Shown here: piece after piece, positions 48,747 through 62,063 of the stretch
Layout: each line of letters starts with the position of its first letter
Numbering within the stretch: the first letter of the stretch is position 1
NCBI GenBank assembly: GCA_033239525.1
Contig: BSYO01000033.1
Location: 1,727,501-1,791,500, forward strand
Source of the DNA: Nepenthes gracilis
Taxonomy: Eukaryota > Streptophyta > Magnoliopsida > Caryophyllales > Nepenthaceae
Reading direction: 5' to 3'
Length of the DNA stretch: 64,000 nt
Position numbers and translations under genes: made by a program
Notes under the pieces: generated by a model
What the model was told of the DNA's origin: nothing
Databases searched by the model: none
Seen by the model: the letters and a program-made list of their open reading frames with translations, nothing else

Positions 48747-48931
48747 TATGAACACCAGCCTCTTCAAGGAAGCTTCTCGAGTTAGACAAGCAGCTCACAG
48801 AAGTTGCCTTTACTCACAGGCAAAAGCAAGGCAAGGTCTAAGGGAGGCTTCCCTTCTTAAAATGCAGTCAGCTGGGCGCCCCCATCTGTAGCAGTATTTG
48901 AACTCTTGATCACCACATTTTTTGGGAGCGG

Positions 48932-49021
48932 CTGCAATCTTCTCATACTCTCAACGGTAAACTGCAATCTTCTCATACTCTCAACGGTAAACTGCAATCT
49001 TCTCATACTCTCAACGGTAAA
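48932..49021. repeat. 30-bp triplicate, downstream of the helicase
   Basis: CTGCAATCTTCTCATACTCT plus CAACGGTAAA three times, identical (48932, 48962, 48992). 30 bp keeps frame on the minus strand, where it would read VESMRRLQFT each time in a 63-aa frame. That frame is 395 bp past the helicase stop, so it is more likely 3' UTR or intergenic. Confidence 0.95.
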
Positions 49022-49415
49022 GATTTCTTCTAACAATTTAGACGGCAATGATTATATTGTAATAATCCTAGACATCAAAGTTGATAGAATGAAATCACCA
49101 TTGGGAGTATGATGAATGATAATGAATGAGAGGATTCTAACAAGACTCACATTTTTTGACCTCAGCTTGTCAACACTGCTTTGTTGACACTACGCTGATT
49201 TCTGCATCACCTTCAGAATCTCGAGGTAACAGCATTATTGCCGGGTTTGAAACAAGAAAAGTTGTGATGGATTCATGTTTGCCGGGCCTCAAAGACTCAT
49301 CATGCTGTCATTCTGAGAACAACTTTTCTGGGCATCATGCTCTTCTGAACAGCCCCTGGTGGTGCCATGGGACAAGCAGAGGACCACCAGATGATTGCAT
49401 GCTGCCTGCAAAATG

Positions 49416-52400
49416 TCAGTGGTGACACTTCTTGCTCTTTTTCAGCAACTCCGGCATGCGTTTAATGTCCTCATGTCCTGTCTGGGTTCCTCCCATTATG
49501 CACTCGAGAGCTTCAGCTGCTGCATCTTTCTCTGCACTCTTCTTGTTGTGGCAAAGCCGTCCCATTATCTGCATCCCGTTGAACTCGACAGTAGCTCTGA
49601 ACTGGTTGTTTGCCAGTTGCTTCACTTTGTAAGTTGGGGCGGCATGCCCTGCCCTTGTAACTAGTGTTTGGAGCCGACTCTTAGAATTATCACCACCAGG
49701 CCCACTTTCAGTTCTTGAAGATAATGTGGGCATGTTTGTCATTATGGGAGCACCAGTGGGCCTTTGGTTCTGCTTGCCGAACGTGAATCTTCCATCACAA
49801 TGATCCTCTGAAACTAGAAAACACAAGGCCGATAGCAGGTCATGGTAAGTGTGTACATCCATTCTGGGATTCGAGAGCTGCCAAGTATAAAGAAGAAATG
49901 GTAAGATTTCAGACAGCTAAGAGAATCATAATAGCTGATATGATGATAATCACAAGAAGAGATGAGCAGACAGAATATGAATCAAGACAAAATGCAAGAT
50001 TCAGTCGGAGAGGTCTTAGAACAATTTTGCTTAACTTTAAATTGAATAAACTCGTCCAGCTCTTTCTTCAGGCTCACGTACATCTCTGCCACAGCAGGTT
50101 TCATGAAAAAATCCAAGTAGCCTCCCATCATCTTCAGGTGACCATCCTGCGGTAAAAATACATGACAAATCAAAACAAGCATTGATATATAATCACCAGT
50201 GAGAAAGAAAAAACTGCAGCAGTATTCATAGCCAGTAAAAGATTTTTATTTTTTTTCCGATCTTTTATTGCTTCTAGAGAGGGGGCAGGATATGTTACAC
50301 ATGTCCTTACTGTTTCCCCTTTCAGGATGTTCCCTCCAAACAGTAGCAGCACTGAATCAGATATGGCAGTTGAATCCCGGAGGAAAACTGAGTTCACTTT
50401 TATCTTCTCATTGAAAACCAGCCATGGGTATGGAATCCTAGGTTCCCGAGCATTGACAGAGTTCTAGCATATGAATCACCAAAAGTCACATAAATAACTA
50501 TTAGAATGCAAAAAAAAAAAAAAAAGAAACAAAAAACACAAGTGGTTAAGGGATTAAAAAATCATTATTCGTCAAAGAAGTAGCATATAAAGGTACAACA
50601 ATGGGGGTAAGGAACTTACAGAGCACAGATGCACCTGACCATCCTCCATTGTTTTCAAAGAGAATGATTTGCCGTTGTGCTGTAAATTCATTCATATCAG
50701 TAAAGATTATTTTAAAGAAAGGATTGATCAATGCTCAGAACAACCGTGGAAGCACAAAAGATACAGTGGTAGAAGTTTTCAGCACATCTGTTGGTTACAA
50801 AGACCAAATTATTAACTTCACTGAGTTAATAAATACAATATGCCAATCAATGTAGAGCTCTAAAGGAAAGAGATGAAGAAAATTGAGGAAATAGAACTAG
50901 TAGACAATTTAAGGAAAGCAGATATCCATGCAACAAAAAAAACTAGTAGACAATTTAAGGAAGGCAGGAAAAGTTATTTGCCATATATCTATGCAACTGA
51001 AAAAGAGATCAGTAGGTGGTCAATTTGAGGAATTGTGTATAACTACTCACCACAACAGAGCATATTCCAGGGTACAAGCCATAGCAAATAACTGCTCGAA
51101 CAATGTACTCTTGATAGCTCCATGCATTGGAGGTGGATGGGTTATCATCAACTAGTTCAGTATCCTTCAGTAATGAATAGAACTCCCTTCGAAGGGCATC
51201 AATAGCTTTCATGGACTGGACCGAGAGAAAATTTCTCCAGCAATAATCATACCCAGCAAAGTCTTTTTCAGCATCCTTCCAACCCTCGTAGGCACGAACT
51301 AGTGCAAGATGATCACTATAATCATGAGAGAACTGAGCCTTCGCTGCTTCAGCAAGCTGTAAAGAAATCAGATATCTAACATCACCTAATTATTATAAAT
51401 AAAACTTGGTACACGATTCTGGGTGAATCAGAGGAATGCAATGTAGTATATACAAAATATCATAGGAAATAATTACATTTTCAATGTCAATTCAACATCC
51501 AATTACTTTTGATTACACCCTATTGGAAAAACCAAACCAATGACTGGAAGAAATAGGGTCGGGAGAATACTACGAAAGGGGAATCTCCAAAGCATTTTCC
51601 ACTATGGGAAGATGTTACTGCCAAACATACCTATCACCTACTAAAAAGCATCAAGTGGAAGTATAAGCCTGAAAATTGGCTTATTTGAGAGCCAGCTCAT
51701 CAATAAAGGTGAATCAATGAAAATAATAGCACTCATTTTCTTAATCACATATACAAAGGAGCTAATAAAGGACCTTTTACAGGCTAATTGACCGGCTAAA
51801 CAAGTAAAGAAACCTAATAAACAACAAACATTGCAATCCATGAAATAACAATGAAGCCTCCCTTTACGTCCAAATTATCAAAACCAAAAAAAAAACTGTC
51901 AATAAATTTCTTAGACTACAGAAATCTCCTTTTTCTCTCTTCCTTATCTGCTTAGTACAAATCTCCTTCTATGAAGGTAAGCATACAAGCATAATTATTA
52001 TCAAGTCATACAGCATGGAAGCTGACTTACATCTTTCTTATCCATAGGTGTCAAAAAAGGATCTCTGACACTCAGGCCGGCAACAATAGTCAACACTGGA
52101 TCCAAACAGTTGAGGATAGCACCTAATATAAGCATTTTGCCAAGTTTAGGCTGCATTGGAAGCATTGTCAAGTAGCGACCTGCCAAAGAACTAGGCCAAT
52201 TAAACCACCCAGACCACGAACAATCCTATGCATGTATCAGACAGTCGGAATCATGGAAAAGAAAATCTAATTACACACCTAAAACAGTCAGACTTTCATT
52301 CTCATCCAAAGCCCCTATAACCTTCAGATACTCTACAGCATTTTGAACCTGTACAAATATAGAGTCAGTAGTGATATGATGTTAACAATCGCAAAGTAAA

Positions 52401-55400
52401 CAGAAAAAAGAGAGACAGATTCCTTGATCAGTTCCTTAGGTATACAGATGATTGCAATGTTAAATCACATACACATGAAACAGATGTCACAAGTAGTTTC
52501 TTGGATAAGGTTTAAAACCTGACAAACCAAATTAAAAAGGAGCTGAGCTCAGAGTTTTTTCAATTGAAACTTACAGCCAATATTTCAGGTGACTGCAAAG
52601 CTCTTGATAGGAACTCAGAAATGCTGCCAAGTTTCAGACTTTTTATCTGCAGACAGAGAGACTGTAATGGTGTCCTCAGAATTTCTGGGAGTTGATACTC
52701 TGCAAAAGCATCGTATACACATCTTGGATAAAGATGGTAACATTCTCCAGGTTGAAGACGACCAGCTCTTCCTCTTCTCTATAATTATGAAGAACAGGGA
52801 TAAATACTTCTGATACTAGGAACTCAACAAATTAACTAGCAGTAAACAGGGAAATGCCTTGGGACTTAAGATTTCAGGTTCAGCTCTAACATAGCCTAGC
52901 ACCACAGAGTTGCATGAGAACAAAAGGATGAACACAAAAATTTAGGGAGAAGAAACGGTTTCCACTGGCAAACTTGGGCACCTTTCCCATTGGTGTCATA
53001 TATAATGGTCCTGTACAATATACTTCTTCCCCCAAGTGAAAATCTCACATATACAATAAGGAGGACCACAATACTAGCTATGTTGAAATGAAATATCAAA
53101 AGGAAAAACTAGACCAAAATTAAAAGATAAAACAACATAAAAACACTGAACAGGAGGGGGGTCATGAAGAGGAGGATAGGTTATTGTAAAAAAAAAAAAA
53201 AAGAAGATGAACTCCCCACCTATTTGATATTTAGCATGAGTCCAATTCTCATTCACCTTCCCATTTAATTCTCATGGAGGTCAAGAATTGTTTTACTGGG
53301 TCCTCGTCTCCATGCCTGAACAACTCATTGCTTACCCCAAAAAAGGCACATATAACGCAATCAGATATTGTGTGCAATGCTTTGCATTCTTCTTGTGCTA
53401 CATTGTGTGGGGTAACCTTATTGTTGTTGAGTTTTTAGGCTTATAAATAACTAAGAAGCACTGAATTTTCTCAAGCTAGCTTAATAGGTGTCCAACGTGT
53501 CAAAATATTTAATTATTTTTCTTTTTGACTCCGATACTCTCCAGCACATTTTAGATATGCTTGACTATTTTATAGTTTTTAAAAACAATTGATTTTTAAC
53601 ATAAACAAAAAAAGATTGGAGCCATTTTGTAAAGAAACAATTAAGAACCATTTTGTAAAGAAAAAACTAAAAACCTTAGCACCATTGTAATTTTTTTTTT
53701 TTTCATTAGAGTTAATATTATAAGGGAACTGCTTTATATTGGCTCACATGTAGTTGCTCCTTCCTTTGAAATGTTTTTGGATGAGAAAACAAAACATATG
53801 CATTTTTTTTTTCTGGCTAATTTAGTATAAAATATATTTCTAATTAATTATATTGTCACATTTATAAATAAACTAAAAATTTTAAGACATGTCCCCAACG
53901 GGTTGGGCCTTCATTTTAGAAAAATAACGCATCAGCATGTCCACATCATGTCCATGTCACATGTCGATTGACATGGTTCATAGATAACCACCACCAGGGG
54001 TCTGATCATGGAGAGTAGTGGTTGTGGCTTCAATGGATTCTCCTGATTGCAGTGACAGTATTTTGATTGCCTCTGCAAGATTCATAACCGCCACCAAGGT
54101 TCATTACCAACTTACCCAAGTAATGGAAGTACAGGAAGATCATGATATTTGACTTTAACACCTCTGAGTAATGCTGAATAAATGAATCAATGGAACCACC
54201 AAAACCTGGTGATTAATCTCCAGGCATATCATTGAACACTGCTCCAACTTCCTCCTAGTAAACTAACCAACCAGCAGCACTTATCCTTCTCAGACAGACA
54301 GACAAACCAGCATTGTCCACAAGAGGTCTGTCGAAAACAAGAGTACTAAGAAACATCTCATAAAAGTCAGAGATTGCCATTTCAATTTCTTGACTACTAC
54401 TAAAATCATTCTCCATGTATTATGCCCGTGTGTGCACATTCACCAATAGCTTCAAAAAATTCAAATACACATCTTTCAACCACAATGCTTTTAACTTTGG
54501 CACTTGATGAAAATTTTCCCATGAAAATCAGCTCTTCCTATGGAATATTTTTGCATTAAACCTCTTCATCACACATACCCTCAATTTCAGACGCAAGGCC
54601 GCTGGATTTCTGAAGCAAAATCATTCTACACGTCTAATACAATACCAACAGTATTACTGCATTGTTATATAATTTTTAACCCTTTTCTACTTAGAGGCTA
54701 GAAAAAATCGCATAGAACCAGCAAAACTCATTTTCAACCGCTGACTCTAAATCAACTATATGGTCTTGTAAACCCTCAAACCTCAACCACATGTTTTCTG
54801 ATCCTAACAGTCTCTCCTTCAATCCAATGCCTTCAGCATCAAGAAACTATGATCAGATCCAAAGCCTTCAATTAAACTGCAAAAGGGGAGGAAAGAACCT
54901 TGCAAATGCCAACAAAATCAAACCTGACACCTACAGTCAGGGAAGAAACAAAATATTACTTGAGACCTGAGCTTTTGCCGTATAAACCATACAAATCCTA
55001 TAATATATTGCTATTTTCCAATGTTAAATGCCAAATAGTTTGTGGTACATGCTCATGAATACCTATGGTAAGTAAAAATAAAAGAACAAAAGTGAAGCAT
55101 GATAGATGCCAAAGTGCATACAAAAACGATTAAGAATCTGACCTTTTTTTCTCTTTCTTTTAAGCAAGGAGATTGATAATCTTATTGCAACAATCAAATT
55201 TCCAACCAGAATGTAATTTTACCTGTAGGGCAGACACTTTAGAGATCCAAGAAGGAAGCAAACAAGGAGTGTTATTTAACGCATCATATGATGTCTCCTT
55301 CGCCTTACCACAATCAACAACGAAGACCACATCATCAATAGTGATGCTAGTCTCTGCAATATTAGTAGCCAGCACTATTTTCCGAACTCCATCTTCGGCT

Positions 55401-58400
55401 TTCTCAAATATCAACCTCTGCATGCATTCCGTATATATGTAATCACATGCCTAATGATGTTAATGATAAAAATAAACAACAAATTAAAGATCTAGTGCAA
55501 ATCACAGCATACAAGTTGAACCAAAAAGGGAGGAAGATGAACATCGCCTAATGACTTGGTGCCCTAGCATAAAATGAACTCTTGCACCACTTCCTTCCAA
55601 TGACAGCAAAAGAAGTTAACTACAAGGTCCCTATGCCATAAACACCAGCTTGCATCTAATGTATAGACATAAGGGGATGAAAGGTGCACCTGAGACCATT
55701 TTACATGAAAAGATGCAGCAGTTCTGCTGAACAACCGATTAAAACAGCAAAAGGACTATAAAAAATGCTAGCATAACATGTGCAAAGGTCAATGCAGCTG
55801 CAAAATGGCTGTATTTGCTATTTGTTAGCCTCTACAAGTAGATAAATAGAGCATTTTTGTCATAAGATGACCCTAGATAAGGCTGCCAAAAATTGAGTTT
55901 GGTGGTATTAAGGTTGCTTGAAATAAGAATTAGATCTAGGCTTCAACATATGGATGAAACTGGCCAGCAAACAGTTCAAATAAGGCTGGATATCCGTGTT
56001 TCATTAGGAGCTTATGGGTAGGTGATACAGAAAGTTTTGCTTGAGGTTCAAATATGAAAAACGCAAAAAATAATGACTAGAAATGACAACTAACAGAAGG
56101 TTGGAGAAAAATTGCATCCCGTGTGCTGGATTGTTGATACATAATCTTGATAAACTTCCTCCCTCCCCATCTCCTGATTGGGTGTTATTTATAAGTTTTG
56201 TGTACATAATTGGTAAGCAAGGTTTGTGAAAGAGCTTTGGGTGGTTAGCTATGGTGGTTAAGGTAAAGGGTAATTGGGTAACTGCATGAGTGTCGTGCAG
56301 TGGTTATTGGTAGAAATGGCTTGTTTAGGATTGATGTTCTGCATTGCAGGAAGGTTGACAATGTTGATGGTGAGATGTAATTGAGATGAGGTTGAGGAGC
56401 CTGGTCATTGTTGAGGAAGCAAGATGATGTTTGAGGTAAGTATGGCAGTATTTGAAACCAGGGGTTCCAATTATTTATGGGGTCTGATAGTGTCCGTATT
56501 TATAGGACAAACTCAAACAAAGACAGTATCAATTTCAATAACCTCAGACAATCATCGATTGATATTGATTCAATAGGCTGAATACAAATGTTCTTCAGAC
56601 TATGACTTTGTAAGCAGAAAAATAACACTAGACTGAACTTAATCTCATGATCCAAATACTACAAGGCAGATAAATCTGTTGAACCTAGCAATGAAACATT
56701 ACAACACATTCTACCAAGTAAAGTTATATTAGATAACACATCTATAGGATCAGCTTCTGTCACCTCTACAGGATAATGATTAGAGGGGGAGAAAAATGAA
56801 TTCTTCTAATCTAAGGTATGTCTTCAAGCCCTGATTCTTAAAACTTTCTTTCATTGATTCCTTGACAATCTGATGGAAGTATTATGCAGGACTTATTAAT
56901 TTGGCTCAGCCAAAAAAGGGACTAATTCATTAAACAACTCTAGCTCATCACATGGAATATCATCAGTAAACTTACCTGTTCTGAACTGGTCATAGAGCCA
57001 TGGCAAGCAAGCAACAAGACTTTGGCAGAATCTCCCAAGGCTGGATGAGTTTGGAGTTTCTCCTTGAGAGAGCTTATGTCATCCCACCCAGTCATAAATA
57101 CTAAAACAGCACCATGCCTTTCATTCTCACAAATATTGCATAGAAGGCTTTCTATCAGATTGAAGCCCATAGAATCAGGATTCCAACAGGACAAAGATTC
57201 TTGAGTCTCTGCACTATAATCCTTGAAATCAGCAGCACTAAGTGCATTCTGATCAATCACAAAAAAGAAAAATAAGACAGGTAAAGATAAAAACATACGG
57301 GCAGAATAGTCAAAAGAGCATACCTCAACAAAGGTGGCAATTTGGCTCTTCCTTCTTCCCAAAGCTTGTTTATTCATTTTCCACATTTTTTCTTGGCCAT
57401 AATCATCGAACTGATTGTATGGGGTCAATCTATATCCAGTCATTTCTAGAATATCCTCTAAGTAATGAGTTTGGACCGGATATGTAAATCCCTAGTGTAG
57501 CAAATACAGTGCATAGAGATTTCAAATCTACGGAAAATAAAGTTAGGGGGAAGAAATTGGCAAGTGAAAACGAACCTCAGAATAATAATCACAAATGCCA
57601 ACCGTACATAAAGTTCATTGAAATGTAACAAATTAACAATCCAAACATCCAATATCATAAAGAGCAATCAAAAGCTCCAACAGCTAACCTTCCAACTAGA
57701 GAACCAAAAGATGTGTAGTATCCAATAGATCATCCACAAAACAAACAAACATCAGATGTGCAGAAAGAACACCCCTTCCCCAAGCCCCCACCCCCCAAAA
57801 AAGAAGAGATGCAATGGGAAGACCCCTAGCTAGAACACAGAATTCAAATATATCTATGAACCCTACCTAAATGTTATTCCATCCAAAAAGAGCATACAAA
57901 CAAATGATATTGCCTTAGAAACTAGCCAAACCATTTAAACAAACTATAACTATAAGAATACATGCCTTGCACATCAGCCAGTTAATTTTAATTTTAGAAA
58001 ATAATAAAACAAAAACTATCTGACCCTCCCAAGACCCCATGATGTGGGAGCCTCATACATTTATCTAATTTACTATTTTTAAGGTGATATATATATTACT
58101 TTGCCTTTTAAAAATGATGTTACAAATTTTATGTTTGTGATAAGTATAAGTTTTAAAAAAATTAAACCAAAAAATTGGATTATAGATAGGTTGTAAATGT
58201 AGTAAAACTCAAACTAGAGGCCAAAATGAGGCAGAAGGCATGGCATTCCAAATTAGAGAGTAAATTATGAGAAACCCTGATCAATGAATCAGCAAACAAA
58301 ACATACCACATACTAACAAAGATATGAGAGTCACAGTACATGCATCATAGTAAAAATCCACTAACTGCTTACACATGACTGCATGCCTCCGCAGCTGAGG

Positions 58401-61400
58401 TGACACACCTAATGACCCAATGAGTCAACCAACTAGAATCTTAAACTTACTGGGATTTGAACAGCAGGAGCGCCCCCAAAGTAGGAAGAGAAAAGCTCTG
58501 CATCTAAGGTTGCACTCATCAAAATCAACTTCAGTTCGGGCCGATGAGGAAGAAGTTCTTTAAGGACAATAAGCAAAAAATCTGGCATCAAACCAATCCA
58601 ATGTTAGAGCAGCACTGTTCCTTGCAAGACCAATCATCAACGAATACCAACTTTCACCTTCATTCATCCCGCGTTCATGAATTTCATCTACAATAACATG
58701 TGTAATGCCTCTCAAGCTCTTGTCAACTAGTAATCTTCTCAACAAGATTCCTGTTGTACAAAACAGAAGACGAGTATCCCTCCCTTTCATGCCCTCCAGC
58801 CTAACTTTATACCCAACCTAAAAGAATATACCAAAGAGAAAAGGATTGTATCGATTTTTTCACAAGAAAATTATATTGGTATCGGCAATAACAAGCAAGG
58901 GCAATGAATAGCGTTGAGCAAAACTTTACAGATTCGCCCAATTTCTCCCCTCGTTCTGCAGAAACTCTTTCAGATACAGACATAGCAGATATTCGTCTTG
59001 GCTGAGTACATATAATATTACATAAAGCACCACGACCAGATTCTATTTCAGATTCTAAAATGAATTGTGGAATTTGGGTAGTCTTGCCACAACCAGTTTC
59101 ACCAGAGACAATGATGACCTGCAGAGTTAAATACCATGAATCAAAACAGGTAAAGGGGAAAACTGAAGCAAAGCAGCCATTTGAGCAGTGTGCTTACAGA
59201 CTAGCAACGCCTGCTAAGCACTTAAAATGTTGGAAGTAATTTTATTCAGTGACGGTAAAAAATCATCTTATAACATATCTGTGATCAAACGTGTGAATTG
59301 TGATTCAACATTTTAGTTGGCTTATCAAAATTATCACCAATTTTTATCCATACACAAAAATACAGAGATATCCTAAAGATTTGTCCATGACCTTAAGTTT
59401 AAAATATATAACCCCAGACACATTCATATCTCCTTAAAATGGTGACTTAAGAAAAACCGTGATCAACAGGATAAGTTGAAACTCAAGTAAAACCCAAAAA
59501 CTAAAAATAGGCCCACTAACTAGAGATATATAATCTCGTCCAGCATTAGATTCTATCAAGCACACCATTACTTATTGACAGAGGCAAATGAATGGCAGAT
59601 GCAATTCAATCAGACTCTGACCATATAAATTTGTTTGGGGGGTGACCTCCTCAAAGAGATGTTTCAGAAGCTGCTTGCGGTGAAAACAGAAGCTCCAGAG
59701 AGTGATTACTTTGACAAGCAATCCCATCTTCTAATGGGTGGCTTTGAGAATCGAGTTTGAGGCTAATATAAAAGATTCTAAAACTTCTAGATTAGGTACA
59801 GCTAAACCAATTAAATGATGATGGGATCACATAGGACAGTAAGACAAGAGCCATGTCCATGAAGGTACATGGATCGGAAAGCATTGGGAATACTACTGCC
59901 TCCTCCAAAATGGCTTTCTTTTCATGGGAAGCACCCTGGAACAGGAAGCTCATCATCAAACTTGAAAGGAAAGGAGAGGTATGGATCAACAGACATTTGA
60001 AGAGGATGATCAGTTATCCATAGCACCACCAAGGCGAATCTGCTGGGCTTTGTTAGGATCAGCTTTTGCTGTTCTAAAAAACCATTTGGGTGCAATGTGG
60101 CTTAGTTAGCTTGGACTTGGTTTTGACAGGGAACTTAAAAAGAGTTCCAGTGGGCTAATATTTTTGCATAGATATTCTAAAGGAAAGGAAAGCTCTTTTA
60201 TTTATTGATTTTCCCTCAATTAAAAAGACAAGTCCATGTTTCACTGAGAGCTGAACTCCAAATTTTTTATCCAGGAAACCTCTTTTAGATCATTGAAAAG
60301 TTGAGGCTTAATAGACTAAATGTTTTCTTTCCCAGTGGAGAACGGGAATGCCCCAAGCTCACTTCATTTTAGTAGATTTCCTCTACTCATTTGGCTCTTG
60401 TACTTCATTCTCACTGGTTCCATACATGGCTTATGAACATAGGTGATGTCCCTTTTAACATCTTTTAATGATATCATTATTAAAAAAAAGTCTGTGTGCA
60501 TGATGCTAAACGCTGAACATTATAACAAAAGATGGCTTTATAGGAATAAAGCAGAGAAAAATAAGCACCATAAAAGTATTTGGATTTTTTAGCATTTAGC
60601 GAATCAAAACATTATCCAACAGCATAAATTCTAAACGGACTTGTACCGCACTTAGATCGTAATAATCTATGCTCCCACTCCAAGATAAGACAGTCTTATC
60701 TATCTGATCTATCCACACAATAAAATATGGAGTGCTAGCTATAACTGGTGAATAAGAAATTACCCCAACTAACATGTCAAAATTTGCTTTTTTTTTTTTG
60801 GGGGAGGAGATATCAAAGCAAGATTTCCATATATTTGCTTTTCTGGACACGAACAATTAAAAAGAAACTCCGGCAGGTCACTCTTTATCAGAATCACATA
60901 CTCGAATGGTCTAATCAGCATGCAATAACAATAGGCAATTACACATCCTTGGGAGGGAGTAATGTATTGGCATACCTGATTCTGCGAAATGGCTGTTATT
61001 AATGAATCTCTTTGTTTATAAGCAGGAAGGCTTCTACGAAATTCCAGCATTTTCCTACCATCAGGTGATTCCTGTAACCAACCACCATAAAAAACAATCC
61101 TACAAATTCAATCTAAGTTTAGAACACAAGTATGAGTACTATGAGAAATGCTTCAACAGGAACTGATTAAGAAGGTACAAACAGTGGTATTCTCAAACTC
61201 GATAACAATAAAATGCAATAGCTAGTTTATATGATGGAAGATGTACCTGCCAAGATATCTGATGATCAAGAAGCTGGAAGTTTCTCCTCCTAATGATTCT
61301 CTCCATGAAAGAATTGCTGACTGTTGGAGGTTCTGGTTGCTCAAATAATCCTTCATCTGTAGCAATACTACCACTGCTGCTTGATCTGGAAAAGCTGGTA

Positions 61401-62063
61401 TTTGGAAGAGCATCCGTACTCCTAGGCTTATGAGAAAGGTATTCACCAAGATAGGCATCCACTCTTCTCTGTAAACTGATATCTATTGCAACCTAGTGAT
61501 TTTTTAAGAATGGATTGTGTTACTAGAAGGTTAAACAGTAAACAAGCTATTAAAAAAACTAGAAGTGTTAGAGAGTTAGGGTTTTTCGTTTCTTTGTGAC
61601 GGGCAAAATAGGAGATCTTTGAGATTTACAACAAAATTAGAGGCATCACAATAAGTTCAATTTCATACAAGCATCACAATAAGTTCAATTTCATACAAGA
61701 ATATGGATGACAGCATTGACAAAAGTGCCTTAAATTACCTCTCTCTGAGGACGCTTCTCATCAAGATCAAATCTGTAGTTTGGCAATGGAATCTTACTAA
61801 ACACAACCACTTTGACATATGAATGGCTGCCAAAACCAATTTATTACAAAATCAATATCACTGCACCATAAACATCTTTAATTTCTTTCTTTCTAAACTC
61901 AAATATACCTATACAAACCCATTTTGTTTGCCAATACTGCTATTTGCTCAAAATCATGCCGGTCCTTTTTCTCCCTGGATATCAACTCTTGCTTATCCTT
62001 GTCCCGAAGAAGCACACTAAACTTCCATCTCCACTGGTCCACATTATCAGAAGTCGTAGCAGA
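49416..62063 (-). CDS. DExH-box ATP-dependent RNA helicase with C-terminal dsRBD (DExH3-like), N-terminus not seen
   Basis: Eighteen minus-strand exons join in frame: 62063-61909, 61826-61739, 61492-61247, 61071-60976, 59118-58930, 58817-58658, 58581-58451, 57491-57324, 57248-56976, 55417-55223, 52778-52575, 52348-52279, 52179-52031, 51356-51051, 50679-50620, 50463-50311, 50146-50036, 49877-49416 (3216 nt, 1071 aa). Motifs, numbered from the first visible residue: GETGCGKT 201-208 (ATP binding), TQPRR about 233, DEIH 302-305, SAT 334-336, VFMTGWDDI in the second half, [10 protein letters not shown] about 520, RRGRAGR 568-574. Helicase-associated and OB-type parts follow ([24 protein letters not shown]). 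A dsRNA-binding domain lies at about 984-1045 ([33 protein letters not shown]). This matches plant DHX36/DHX9-group helicases such as At2g01130/At1g48650. Likely ATP-driven RNA unwinding. The first visible exon starts after an acceptor, so at least one upstream exon is missing. Confidence 0.95.

Larger units (their letters stand above)
44833..49415. other. AT-rich intergenic region between PSS 5' end and helicase 3' end
   Basis: No gene found. It holds the MITE, a 22-bp tandem repeat (GTTCTGAAATACTAC, 45998 and 46021), and an ACGTACGTAC run near 47692. A segment at about 46600-47005 that ends TGTGGGACATATTTCTAACA resembles the end of a Copia LTR, but I could not define its borders. The helicase 3' UTR and small repeats occupy the right end. 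Confidence 0.45.
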
